This document shows, piece by piece, positions 37,049 to 45,548 of a stretch of DNA of 64,000 nt (position 1 is its first letter; every line of letters begins with the position of its first letter). Made by a program: the position numbers and the translations under genes. This stretch comes from Pseudomonadales bacterium (GTDB lineage Bacteria > Pseudomonadota > Gammaproteobacteria > Pseudomonadales > Azotimanducaceae). Below the pieces are notes generated by a model. It made no database searches and was not told the DNA's origin. It saw nothing but the letters and a program-made list of their open reading frames with translations. The DNA is taken from NCBI GenBank assembly GCA_016779565.1, contig JADHNJ010000002.1, positions 26,414-90,413 on the forward strand, in the 5' to 3' direction.

Positions 37049-38434
37049 CTAGGTCAGGCCTGAAACCAATATCAATAAAATTGCGAGAGGCACAACATAT
37101 CTCAGCAATCCTCGAAACACATTAAATTGCCAAGCCTGCCTAAACCGAATTTCCTCCGATAACACCGCTGATGGCAACACCCATCCAGCGAACAGCGCGA
37201 TTAGAAGCCCCCCCAAGGGCAACATAATTTGATTCGATAAAAAATCGACTAGCCCGTTGACGTCACGACCAAAGACTTGGTTTTCAGACCAATGGCTGTA
37301 GGTCAGAATACTCACAATCGACACAAGCATAAGCGCGCCAACAACCTGTAGGGTGCTCGTTTTACGTGACTGGCTCATCAACCTTGACCAGGTGGCAACA
37401 AGAGGTTCAATGAAACCAACCATTGACGTGATAGCGGCAACCGCCAATAACAAGAAAAATAAAGATCCGATGAAGATACCAGCAGGCAATTGCCCAAAGG
37501 CAATCGGCAGCACCTCAAAAATCAAACCAACGCCTCCGGCTGGATCTAACCCGTAGCGAAACACTAACGGAAATATCATCAAACCCGCGAGCAGGGCGAT
37601 CGCCGTATCAGCGATAATGATCAAAAATCCAAAACGCACAATAGACTGGCCCTGGGGCAAGTAAGACCCAAAAATCATCATACCTGCTAACGCAACGCCA
37701 ATAGAAAAGAAGGCTTGACCAATAGCTGCAAGAAAGACCTCTCCGTCAATCTTGCTAAAGTCAGCTTCAAATAAGTAAGCCCAACCCGTCGCAAAACTAG
37801 GATCCATTGCATTATAAGCAACCAACGCAACCATCAGCACGAACAGCAACGGCATTAAAATGCGGACTGCTTTTTCGATGCCGTTTACAACCCCTAGTGC
37901 GATGATACTACCGGTGACCGTCAAAGCTGCAGCCATCCAAAAAAACATGACCCCCGGACTGCTTAAAAGTTGCTCAAAGTGCTGCCTCGCGCCCAGTTGA
38001 TCGATATCGACGAAGGCGCCACCGACCACCGACCATAGGTAAAAAAGCACCCACCCACCGACGGTCGCGTAGGTCGCCATCACCAAAAAGGCTGTCCACA
38101 GATTGAGATGCCCCACGAAACGCCAATGGCTCGATGCTTGCGTCTGGTGAGCCAACGTCCTAAAAGTCTGAGGGGGATCTCCACCGCCTCGCCTACCGAG
38201 GGCAATTTCTGCCATCACGATCGGCAGGCCTATCAGTAACACACAGCCCAGATAAACCAGCACAAACGCAGCCCCGCCGTTTTCACCGGTAATATAGGGA
38301 AAGCGCCAAATGTTGCCGAGCCCAATGGCAAACCCCACGGCAGCCATTAGGAAACCAAAAGGCGATTTAAATGTTTCTTGTTTAATCAGCGGCCCCCTTT
38401 TTTGCCTAGAATGTTGTCCCCTGAACTGAGTCAA
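37049..38434 (-). CDS. Sodium:neurotransmitter-symporter family (NSS) transporter
   Basis: An inner-membrane protein of 461 residues. FGFLMAAVGFAIGLGNIWRFPYITGENGGAAFVLVYL is the signature first helix of LeuT-type transporters, with the sodium and substrate sites. About 11-12 helices follow. Bacterial members import amino acids with sodium. The start is uncertain: the open frame begins with TTG 38434, no in-frame ATG precedes the first helix, and a GGGGG run stands before a CTG 17 codons in. It is divergent from htpX. Confidence 0.9.
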   Translation of the reverse strand: MTQFRGQHSRQKRGPLIKQETFKSPFGFLMAAVGFAIGLGNIWRFPYITGENGGAAFVLVYLGCVLLIGLPIVMAEIALGRRGGGDPPQTFRTLAHQTQASSHWRFVGHLNLWTAFLVMATYATVGGWVLFYLWSVVGGAFVDIDQLGARQHFEQLLSSPGVMFFWMAAALTVTGSIIALGVVNGIEKAVRILMPLLFVLMVALVAYNAMDPSFATGWAYLFEADFSKIDGEVFLAAIGQAFFSIGVALAGMMIFGSYLPQGQSIVRFGFLIIIADTAIALLAGLMIFPLVFRYGLDPAGGVGLIFEVLPIAFGQLPAGIFIGSLFFLLLAVAAITSMVGFIEPLVATWSRLMSQSRKTSTLQVVGALMLVSIVSILTYSHWSENQVFGRDVNGLVDFLSNQIMLPLGGLLIALFAGWVLPSAVLSEEIRFRQAWQFNVFRGLLRYVVPLAILLILVSGLT

Positions 38435-38541
38435 TCCGGATCATTTACCGTACTCTAAGTACAATACAGCCACAAAAACAAGCGGCTGTGACTTTACCTT
38501 AGGGTTCGGTCCATGCTGAGCTTAGCGTTTCATCGAGAAAA

Positions 38542-38569
38542 CTTGAATTTCAAGCCACCGCCCCCACTA
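38542..38569 (+). promoter_or_regulatory. Heat-shock (sigma-32 type) promoter of htpX
   Basis: CTTGAA (38542-38547) and CCCCACTA (38562-38569) are separated by 14 bases, matching the sigma-32 consensus of CTTGAA and CCCCATNT with a 13-17 base spacer. Transcription would begin about 20 bases before the htpX start codon. The -35 element also sits in the palindrome CTTGAATTTCAAG. Confidence 0.7.
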
Positions 38570-38595
38570 AATAATGAACAACGGGAGTTTACGAA

Positions 38596-39483
38596 ATGTT
38601 TAGAGTTTTAATCTTTGCAGGTGCCAATCTTGGCATCCTGCTCGTCATGGGCGTCGTTTTTCAGATCATCGGTCTCGATATCTGGCTTGTTCAGTCTGGC
38701 GCGGGCTTTAACACAGCAGGCGTCTTGGCATTCGCCGCCTGTTTCGGTTTTGGTGGTGCTTTTGTATCCCTAGCGCTGTCAAAATTTATGGCAAAACGCG
38801 GTATGCGGGTGCGCATTATTGAACAACCTGCCGACCAAACCGAACGCTGGCTTGTTGAAACCGTCCATAAACAGGCTAAGCAAGTGGGCATTAACCCACC
38901 AGAAGTCGGTATTTTCCAGCAATCTCAGCCTAATGCTTTTGCCACGGGTATGACTCGAAACGCAGCCTTGGTGGCGGTATCAACGGGCCTCATGACCACC
39001 ATGGATCGCGATGAGGTCGAAGCCGTCCTAGGACATGAAGTCGCTCACGTCGCCAACGGCGATATGATTACTATGGCGCTGTTGCAAGGTCTATTGAACA
39101 CCTTTGTGATTTTCTTGTCTCGCTTAGCGGGCTTTTTTGTCGATAAAGTCGTTCTTAAGAATCAGCGAGGATTAGGTATCGGCTACTTCATCACCTCTAT
39201 TGTTGCTCAGATCTTCCTGTCTTGCATTGCCACTGTCATTGCCTTGTGGTTTTCTCGGCGACGAGAGTTCCGGGCAGATGAGGGCGGCGCGCGGCTCGCG
39301 GGCAAGCGAAAAATGATCAGTGCCTTAAAAAAATTACAACAGGTTAACGAACCCGATGACTTACCAGGTGAATTTGCAGCCTTCGGCATCTCTGGTAAGC
39401 GCCAAGGCTTCAGTCAACTCTTTTTAAGCCACCCGCCTCTGGAAGACCGCATCAATCATTTAAGCCAGGCCAAGATTCTGTGA
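38596..39483 (+). CDS. htpX: Membrane zinc metalloprotease HtpX
   Basis: A protein of 295 residues (E. coli HtpX is 293). Two N-terminal hydrophobic segments come first, then SQPNAFATGMTRNAALVAVSTGLM and the zinc site VLGHEVAHVANGDM, two more hydrophobic segments, and EFRADEGGARLAG with the third ligand Glu. It degrades misfolded inner-membrane proteins together with FtsH. GGGAG lies 8 bases before ATG 38596. A sigma-32-type promoter directly upstream fits its heat-shock role. It stands alone. Confidence 0.96.
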   Translation: MFRVLIFAGANLGILLVMGVVFQIIGLDIWLVQSGAGFNTAGVLAFAACFGFGGAFVSLALSKFMAKRGMRVRIIEQPADQTERWLVETVHKQAKQVGINPPEVGIFQQSQPNAFATGMTRNAALVAVSTGLMTTMDRDEVEAVLGHEVAHVANGDMITMALLQGLLNTFVIFLSRLAGFFVDKVVLKNQRGLGIGYFITSIVAQIFLSCIATVIALWFSRRREFRADEGGARLAGKRKMISALKKLQQVNEPDDLPGEFAAFGISGKRQGFSQLFLSHPPLEDRINHLSQAKIL

Positions 39484-39548
39484 GGCATTGAGCCGTTGCG
39501 AAGAGTTAGATAGGGTAGCCTTCAACCTCAATAACAAGGTCTACTCTT

Positions 39549-40706
39549 ATGGCTGAATCAAGCGAACTTACAGACATCCGCCAAGCCGTCAGACAGCTCT
39601 GCGCTACATTTGGTGAATCCTATTGGTTAGCGCTCGATAAAGACCGTGGATACCCAACTGAGTTTGTGCAGGCACTTACCGAGAGCGGCTTTCTGACCGT
39701 CCTCATTCCAGAAACCTATGGTGGCTCGGGGCTTGGGGTTTATGAAGCCTCGGTGATCATGGAAGAAGTGTGCCGGTCTGGTGCCCACGCAGGTGCCTGT
39801 CACGCTCAAATGTATGTCATGGGGTCGGTGCTTAGACATGGCAATGACGCACAGAAAAAGCACTATCTACCCAAAATTGCCTCTGGTGAACTCAGACTTC
39901 AAAGTTTTGGCGTTACCGAGCCAACCACTGGCACTGATACCACGAGTCTCAAGACAACGGCGAAAAGGGATGGCGATGATTATGTCATCAATGGCCAAAA
40001 AGTCTGGATCAGCCGAATCGAACACTCTGACCTTATGGTGTTACTCGCAAGAACAACCCCAAAAGAAAATACTCAACGTAAGACCGAGGGCTTATCGGCT
40101 TTTATCGTTGATGTGGGTCAGGCGGTCGGACGCGGACTTACGATTTCGCCTATTGACTCGATGATCAACCATCACTCTTGTGAGTTATTTTTTGATGACC
40201 TTCGCGTTCCCAAAGACAACTTACTCGGCGTCGAAGGCGAAGGCTTTAAAGTTATCTTGGATGGCATGAATGCCGAGCGGATTCTGATCGCCGCCGAATG
40301 CGTTGGCGATGGGCGCTATTTTATCGATAAAGCCAGTCGCTACGCGACAGAGCGGGTTGTCTTTGACCGACCTATTGGACAAAACCAGGGCGTACAATTT
40401 CCGATTGCAAGGTGCTATGCAGAGGTAGAAGCCGCATGGCTAATGGTAGAAAAGGCCGCGCATCTGTTTGACGACGGGGAGCCGTGTGGCGCAGAAGCGA
40501 ATATGGCCAAGATGCTTGCCTCCGAAGCCTCTTGGCGAGCCGGAGATGTTTGCATGCAAACCCATGGTGGATTTGCCTTCGCCAAGGAATACCACATCGA
40601 GCGGAAATTTCGGGAGACCCGGCTCTACCAAATCGCCCCCATTTCAACCAATTTGATTTTAAGTTTTATCGGAGAGCACGTGCTAAAAATGCCGAGATCT
40701 TTTTAG
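39549..40706 (+). CDS. Acyl-CoA dehydrogenase
   Basis: A protein of 385 residues. SFGVTEPTTGTDTTSLKTTA is the flavin-contact motif, in which the usual SGSD is TGTD. KVWISRIEHSDLMVLLART follows, as do CELFFDDLRVPKDNLLG and the late MQTHGGFAFAKEYHIERKFRETRLYQIAPIS. The Glu of the ordinary IYGGTSEI site is not seen; the end reads YQIAPIS instead, so this is a divergent subfamily, of the kind often paired with CoA-transferases. AAGG precedes ATG 39549. It is a soluble FAD enzyme; the substrate is unknown. Confidence 0.9.
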   Translation: MAESSELTDIRQAVRQLCATFGESYWLALDKDRGYPTEFVQALTESGFLTVLIPETYGGSGLGVYEASVIMEEVCRSGAHAGACHAQMYVMGSVLRHGNDAQKKHYLPKIASGELRLQSFGVTEPTTGTDTTSLKTTAKRDGDDYVINGQKVWISRIEHSDLMVLLARTTPKENTQRKTEGLSAFIVDVGQAVGRGLTISPIDSMINHHSCELFFDDLRVPKDNLLGVEGEGFKVILDGMNAERILIAAECVGDGRYFIDKASRYATERVVFDRPIGQNQGVQFPIARCYAEVEAAWLMVEKAAHLFDDGEPCGAEANMAKMLASEASWRAGDVCMQTHGGFAFAKEYHIERKFRETRLYQIAPISTNLILSFIGEHVLKMPRSF

Positions 40707-40783
40707 AGCTTACGACGGGCTGCGACAAGGCGATATATTGGCTCAATGACTGATATTGGCTCAATAATTGCCACCACTTAGCG

Positions 40784-41611
40784 TCAACTCGCTGGCTTAA
40801 GGCGATCGCCAACTGCAAGCCGTCCCTCCGAGACAACTGTGCAGTAGCTCCCAAAAATAACGCCGCCTGCGTAGCCCGTCGGCAACCGCCGGTAGGTGCT
40901 CAAGGTGCGCAAGGGTTCTTTGCTCGGCGCGGTCTCTGCTTGACGCTGATCAAAAGTTGTCACTGCACAGCGCTCACAAGGGGTGATCACCTTCAGCTTT
41001 AGCAGCCCTAAGGTGAGAGTTTGCAAGTTATCTTCCTCGTAGGGCTTAAGCCCTGAAACCACAACATTGGCTCTAAATCGATCCATCGGCACGGGCTCAT
41101 CGAGTCTGGCATTAAGATCATCTAGCGAAGCTTGATTAACCAGCAGGATCGGCGCGACGTCGACCATTTTTGATTGGCCTTGATCCTCGAGGCTAGCGAA
41201 CGCTGGTACTGGCAGCACCACTGGCTCTGGCGCCTTGGCGGAGACTAAGCGCAAAGGTCGACCAAACTGAGATGATAACCATGAGGCAACCGAAGGCCCC
41301 ATGTCGACCACGCCAACTGAACGACCGATTAAAGGTAGCCGATCATCAAGCCCTTCGGCTTCATCCGGTAATTCGAAGATTGTGCCTTGTTTGAAACTCA
41401 ACTGTAGATTCGCACCCTGCCAGCGGGCCGATAAATACTTTAAGTCCGGAAGCGTTTTTTGGCCCATCGGCTGACCCTCTGAGGTCACCACAAACCGACG
41501 ATCCCCAGCTAGACCCTCTGTGGTAATATCAGCAGCTTTGATCTCTTGGCCTCGGCAGCCCTTGATGGGATAAATCCACAGACTATCAATATGCATCGGC
41601 TTTCCATTCAT
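40784..41611 (-). CDS. MOSC domain protein
   Basis: A protein of 275 residues. The N-terminal MOSC_N beta-barrel (IDSLWIYPIKGCRGQEIKAADITTEGLAGDRRFVV) is followed by the MOSC domain, with RFRANVVVSGLKPYEED and the molybdenum-ligand cysteine in VITPCERCAVTTFDQ. Relatives (YcbX, mARC) bind the molybdenum cofactor and reduce N-hydroxylated compounds. YcbX's C-terminal ferredoxin domain is missing. The start could be ATG 41611 or 41596; neither has a strong ribosome site. It is divergent from the hotdog-like gene. Confidence 0.9.
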   Translation of the reverse strand: MNGKPMHIDSLWIYPIKGCRGQEIKAADITTEGLAGDRRFVVTSEGQPMGQKTLPDLKYLSARWQGANLQLSFKQGTIFELPDEAEGLDDRLPLIGRSVGVVDMGPSVASWLSSQFGRPLRLVSAKAPEPVVLPVPAFASLEDQGQSKMVDVAPILLVNQASLDDLNARLDEPVPMDRFRANVVVSGLKPYEEDNLQTLTLGLLKLKVITPCERCAVTTFDQRQAETAPSKEPLRTLSTYRRLPTGYAGGVIFGSYCTVVSEGRLAVGDRLKPAS

Positions 41612-41640
41612 TAACGGCTAATCCCTAACGATAAACCACC

Positions 41641-42411
41641 ATGTCTGAAACTTCTAACGTCCAAAGCCTCACGATCCCAGAACGCTTTCGGGGACCGCCA
41701 GCCTCCGGCAATGGGGGCTATGTCAGTGGCGCGCTCGCACCCTTTGCCACCCTATCATCCGGGCAAAGTCCAGAAATCACCCTACGCGCACCTATTCCCC
41801 TCGATCAACCACTAACAATAGCGCCCGCTGCTGGCGAGCCGTCAACTCAGCACGCACAGGTTGGGACCACGCTCATTGCCGAAATAAAAGGCACCCAACT
41901 GGTTTGTGAGGTCCCCGCGCCACCCACTTGGGCGGAGACCGAGGCAGCTGCAAGCGAATCTGCTGCCCTAAAACCCAATCTCAACCCTTTATTACCCGGG
42001 CGTCTTGGCTTTCATCCAATTTGCTTTTGCTGCGGGCCCGAACACGCTGAAGGGCTCAAGGTTTTTGTCGCGCCCGTTGGCAGGCAAGTTTCGGGCCTGT
42101 GGCAAACACAAGAGGCATGGGCCACTTCCGATGGCAGCCTTCCAGAAGCCTTTCTTTGGACAGCACTCGACTGTCCAGGGCAGTACGCATTCTTTGCAGA
42201 AGGCATCAGAACCGGCCTACTCGGCCGAATGACCGCCGAAATCCTTACTCGGCCTAAAGCTGGAACCACATTACAAGTGACCGCTTGGACTATCTCTGTT
42301 AACGGTAAAAAACATCTTGCGGGCGGTGCCCTCTTCGATTCTGACCGAAACCTACTTGCCTATGCCCATACCCTCTGGATTGGCCGCCAACCCATGCAAA
42401 TCAAACCCTAA
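41641..42411 (+). CDS. Hotdog-fold thioesterase-like protein
   Basis: A protein of 256 residues. RFRGPPASGNGGYVSGALAPF resembles the substrate-pocket start of acyl-CoA thioesterase-like proteins. PICFCCGPEHAEGLKVFVAPV is a cysteine-bearing block, and SLPEAFLWTALDCPGQYAFF and LLGRMTAEILTRPKAGTTLQVTAW fit a double-hotdog arrangement. The catalytic residues cannot be assigned by eye. Stop codons overlap with those of the converging cation-transporter gene. Confidence 0.65.
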   Translation: MSETSNVQSLTIPERFRGPPASGNGGYVSGALAPFATLSSGQSPEITLRAPIPLDQPLTIAPAAGEPSTQHAQVGTTLIAEIKGTQLVCEVPAPPTWAETEAAASESAALKPNLNPLLPGRLGFHPICFCCGPEHAEGLKVFVAPVGRQVSGLWQTQEAWATSDGSLPEAFLWTALDCPGQYAFFAEGIRTGLLGRMTAEILTRPKAGTTLQVTAWTISVNGKKHLAGGALFDSDRNLLAYAHTLWIGRQPMQIKP

Positions 42412-43028
42412 GCGGGTTGTTGACGCATCTGGGACAGGGCGTTGCGGCCGAGCGTAAACGCTGACCGGCTAAACAGCGCCAATAAAATAACAGCGACAAT
42501 TAGGTCTGGGTACGTTGACCCCGTCAAAAACACCAGGCCCGCAGTTAACAAAACGCCCACGCCCTCAAAGACGTCATTACGCGAGCATTCCCAAACTGAG
42601 GCCATATTGACGTCATCCCTTCGATGGGGCGTAAGCAACACTAAGCAAGCGCTGTTGGCGATCAAGTTTGCTAAGGCTGCAGCCGCCATAATTCCTACAA
42701 TGGGTACTGGTGGCTCTGGACCCTTGACCAGCAACTGACCCAATACGGCGACCGCGGCCAAACCAATGAGCGCACTTTTAAATAGCGCAGCCCACGCTTT
42801 CGCCCGAGCAGACGCCGATACCACTGCAAGACTGACAAGATAAGCGCTCGCATCGCCTAGATTATCTAAGGTGCCCGATAACAAAGCCGAAGAACCGCTC
42901 AGAAGTGATCCCGTGACCATAAGGCCAAAGGTCGCGAAGTTGATCATCATGACCCAAAGGAGCGTTCTCTTTTGTCTTGATGCGAGCGCGGCAATATTCA
43001 GATCACCGCTACAACCACACTGCCCCAT
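42408..43028 (-). CDS. Cation-efflux (CDF-like) membrane protein
   Basis: A membrane protein of about 206 residues. The cysteine-rich opening MGQCGCSGD may bind metal. Five or six hydrophobic segments follow. SLLSGSSALLSGTLDNLGDASAYLVSL carries the DxxxD-type metal residues of the first half, and CSRNDVFEGVGVLLTA the matching site in helix five. It lacks the C-terminal cytoplasmic domain of full CDF proteins. I chose ATG 43028, with GGA upstream and the family start, rather than 43172, which would overlap the next gene. Confidence 0.75.
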   Translation of the reverse strand: MGQCGCSGDLNIAALASRQKRTLLWVMMINFATFGLMVTGSLLSGSSALLSGTLDNLGDASAYLVSLAVVSASARAKAWAALFKSALIGLAAVAVLGQLLVKGPEPPVPIVGIMAAAALANLIANSACLVLLTPHRRDDVNMASVWECSRNDVFEGVGVLLTAGLVFLTGSTYPDLIVAVILLALFSRSAFTLGRNALSQMRQQPA

Positions 43029-43150
43029 AACTGATCCAAGTCGTAGCCAAGGACGCATCATAACAAATTTCGATGAGGCACCTATCGAGTTGTGCCTCAG
43101 GAAGATTTCCGTTACAAAGGCGTTAACTCTACAGCAAAGGAACCGCACCG

Positions 43151-43384
43151 GTGGAACCCTTACGTCAGTCAATCTTACCGAAACCTAATGACACCTGGGA
43201 AAGTATCGCAGCACGTAACTTGGGCCAACTCAATCAAGATGTTGCTATTGCCCAACTGCAAAGCTGGAATCTGCACATCTTCGCTCGACGAGTGCTAACG
43301 GAAGACGGCGAGTTGCAACAACCTATTCTGCCAAGTGATATCGTTTTTATTGAGCCACCAAAACCTGCAGATCCGGCTGACTAA
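43151..43384 (+). CDS. Small LysM-like conserved hypothetical protein
   Basis: A protein of 77 residues starting with GTG 43151, with AAGGA 9 bases upstream. PNDTWESIAARNLGQLNQDVAIAQLQSWN has the spacing of a LysM repeat (compare GDTLWSIA), and ILPSDIVFIEPP resembles the final LysM strand that ends with a proline. There is no signal peptide. It is followed directly by another small gene and then a D-aminoacylase, so the three may be one operon. The function is unknown. Confidence 0.65.
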   Translation: MEPLRQSILPKPNDTWESIAARNLGQLNQDVAIAQLQSWNLHIFARRVLTEDGELQQPILPSDIVFIEPPKPADPAD

Positions 43385-43385
43385 G

Positions 43386-43619
43386 ATGAGCGCATGGGTA
43401 TCAGACGTGCGCCTAGCAGCTGCCCATGAAGGGGTCGCTGAACTCGTGGTAACCTTAACCTACGACAATGGCGGCGAGTCTCACATTCCTCTAGCGCCTG
43501 AAGTCAGCCATATTTTAATGACGCGGTGCGCTGCGGCCTCGGCGCAGGACCTGATTGGCCAAAGCTGGACCCACATACGAGATGCATTATCTGAAGCCTA
43601 TAATTCGGAGATACGATAA
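43386..43619 (+). CDS. Small conserved hypothetical protein
   Basis: A protein of 77 residues beginning MSAWVSDVRLAAAHEGVAELVVTLTYDNGG, with LAPEVSHILMTRCAAASAQDLIGQSWTHI in the second half. It starts at ATG 43386, one base after the previous stop; the open frame continues to 43335 but overlaps that gene. It is not recognised. It is soluble, with a beta-rich first half. It sits 40 bases before the D-aminoacylase start and is probably co-transcribed. Confidence 0.6.
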   Translation: MSAWVSDVRLAAAHEGVAELVVTLTYDNGGESHIPLAPEVSHILMTRCAAASAQDLIGQSWTHIRDALSEAYNSEIR

Positions 43620-43659
43620 CCCCTATCTGGCCCTCTGGGCTCAAGGAGACACTTAACTC

Positions 43660-45315
43660 ATGGATACTATTATTCGAAATGGCATGATTGCTGACGGAAC
43701 AGGTAAACCGTTATTCACAGCCGATATCGGTATTATTAACGACCGAATTGTTGAGATCGGCGCAATTACCGGCCAAGCCAATCACGAAATTGATGCCAGC
43801 GGTAAAATCGTCAGTCCAGGCTTTATCGATCCTCATACCCATTTTGATGCGCAGTTACTCTGGGACGGCGCAGCCAAACCCGCAATCGAACACGGCATTA
43901 CCACCATTGTTCCAGGCAACTGCTCGTTATCACTGGCGCCTTTGAAAGCTGAGCACCGGATGAAGCTCGTTGGTATGTTTAATCAAATCGAGGAAATGCC
44001 TCATAAGGCCTTTTCTGAGGGCGTCACATGGGATTGGGAAACCTTTGAAGAATACATCGAGAGAATCCAGAGAGACTTATCCATCAACGTAGCGCCCCTC
44101 GTGGGCCACAGCTTGCTCAGACTTTGGGTCATGTCAGATGCTGCTATGAGCCGAGCCGCCACACCAGAAGAAATTTCCGATATGGCAGACTTACTCAGCC
44201 GTTGTATTGCTGCTGGCGCGGTTGGGTTGTCCACCAGCTTCGTTGATATGGACGAACGATTACAACCTGTGCCTAGCCGATACGCTTGCACCACTGAACT
44301 CGATGGTCTCTGCAAAGTCCTCTCTGAAACCGGCAAGCTATTGCAAGTAGTCCATGAATTTTATGACACTGATCTCACTTTGGCACGAATAGATCAGCTC
44401 GCTGAGTTAAGTCTCAAATTTGATATCACGACCACCTTGTCACCGCTGTTTCTCAATGCCGACAATCAAGAAGGTGTCCAAGCGATCATGAAACGAGTGG
44501 ACGCACAAATGCAGCGGGGGGCTCGTGTTTGGCCACAAGTCCAAACTCGACCCATCGATATTAGCTTTTCTTTTGCAGTGCCCAGCTTGCTGTTCATACG
44601 CTTACCTAGCTGGTACGCCCTGATGCGATTTAGTGATCACGATGGGATTAAAGCCGCCTTCGAAGACCCAGCAAAACGGGCGGCTTTGGTCCAAGAAGCC
44701 AGCGCCATGATGCCCCTTTGGTCTGTATTGACGCTACGGCGAGTCAACACAGAAAAAAATGCCCACCTGGTTGGGCAAACCCTTGCTGCCATCGCTAGTG
44801 AACGGGATAGCAATCCGCTGGACGTTATGATTGACCTGTCGATTGAAGAGGATTTGGACGCGCATTTTCTAGCTGCGAGTATGGGCCACAATGATGACCT
44901 GGCCGTGGCCGATCTGCTTAAGCAACCCAATGTCATGATAGGCGCCAGCGACGGCGGGGCCCACATATTGTCATTTTCTACCTACGGTGACACCGGATAT
45001 TTATTCTCTAAATTTGTTCGGGATTGTGCCGCAATGTCAGTAGAGCTTGCTGTCCAAAAAATCACCTCGGAGCCTGCCGAAATCTGGGGCATTGCCGAAA
45101 GAGGACAGTTAAAGCCCGGCTTTATTGCTGACATTACGATCTTTGATGCCGCCACAATTGCTCGAGGAGAAGAATACTACGTTCAAGATGTGCCCGGAGA
45201 GGGCTTTCGTTATGTTCGAGATGCTCAAGGTGTCAGTCAGGTATTAATCAGTGGCGCCGTTGCCTATGACCAAACCTACGGCTATAGCGAGGCGCGAACA
45301 GGTAAGATCGTTTGA
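43660..45315 (+). CDS. N-acyl-D-amino-acid deacylase family amidohydrolase
   Basis: A metal-dependent hydrolase of 551 residues of the amidohydrolase-3 / D-aminoacylase branch. IVSPGFIDPHTHFDAQLLWDG holds the HxH metal site. GITTIVPGNCSLSLAP is a D-aminoacylase signature with the metal-bridging cysteine. VGHSLLR, VMIGASDGGAHI with the catalytic Asp, and ERGQLKPGFIADITIFD complete it. It would free amino acids from N-acyl-D-amino acids or related amides; the true substrate may differ. AAGGAG precedes ATG 43660. A 16-bp duplication covers its stop codon. Confidence 0.9.
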   Translation: MDTIIRNGMIADGTGKPLFTADIGIINDRIVEIGAITGQANHEIDASGKIVSPGFIDPHTHFDAQLLWDGAAKPAIEHGITTIVPGNCSLSLAPLKAEHRMKLVGMFNQIEEMPHKAFSEGVTWDWETFEEYIERIQRDLSINVAPLVGHSLLRLWVMSDAAMSRAATPEEISDMADLLSRCIAAGAVGLSTSFVDMDERLQPVPSRYACTTELDGLCKVLSETGKLLQVVHEFYDTDLTLARIDQLAELSLKFDITTTLSPLFLNADNQEGVQAIMKRVDAQMQRGARVWPQVQTRPIDISFSFAVPSLLFIRLPSWYALMRFSDHDGIKAAFEDPAKRAALVQEASAMMPLWSVLTLRRVNTEKNAHLVGQTLAAIASERDSNPLDVMIDLSIEEDLDAHFLAASMGHNDDLAVADLLKQPNVMIGASDGGAHILSFSTYGDTGYLFSKFVRDCAAMSVELAVQKITSEPAEIWGIAERGQLKPGFIADITIFDAATIARGEEYYVQDVPGEGFRYVRDAQGVSQVLISGAVAYDQTYGYSEARTGKIV

Positions 45316-45349
45316 TCGACCCTAAGTTTGATCGACCCTAGTGGGTCGA
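45310..45349. repeat. 16-bp tandem duplication over a stop codon plus 7-bp hairpin
   Basis: GTTTGATCGACCCTAA (45310-45325) is repeated with one mismatch at 45326-45341. The first copy contains the TGA stop of the D-aminoacylase gene. The second copy continues into a perfect stem, TCGACCC-TAGT-GGGTCGA (45332-45349). There is no T run after the stem, so it would be at best a weak or Rho-dependent 3' end. Confidence 0.55.
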
Positions 45350-45548
45350 GTCGTACAGCCGCATTGGGGGCGGTGTAGCGCTAACAAATCGCTTTGCTAG
45401 TGCAAAGCTTTCGTAAACAAAAACGATTGCATTGCCCCAAGTTTGCTCGCCTTCCTTTTAACCACACCCCAGAGAAATTTTGCTAGCATTAGGGGCTGAG
45501 CAATCGACCGGGCAAGCCTCGAACGCCCTTTGGATATAAGGATAGGTT

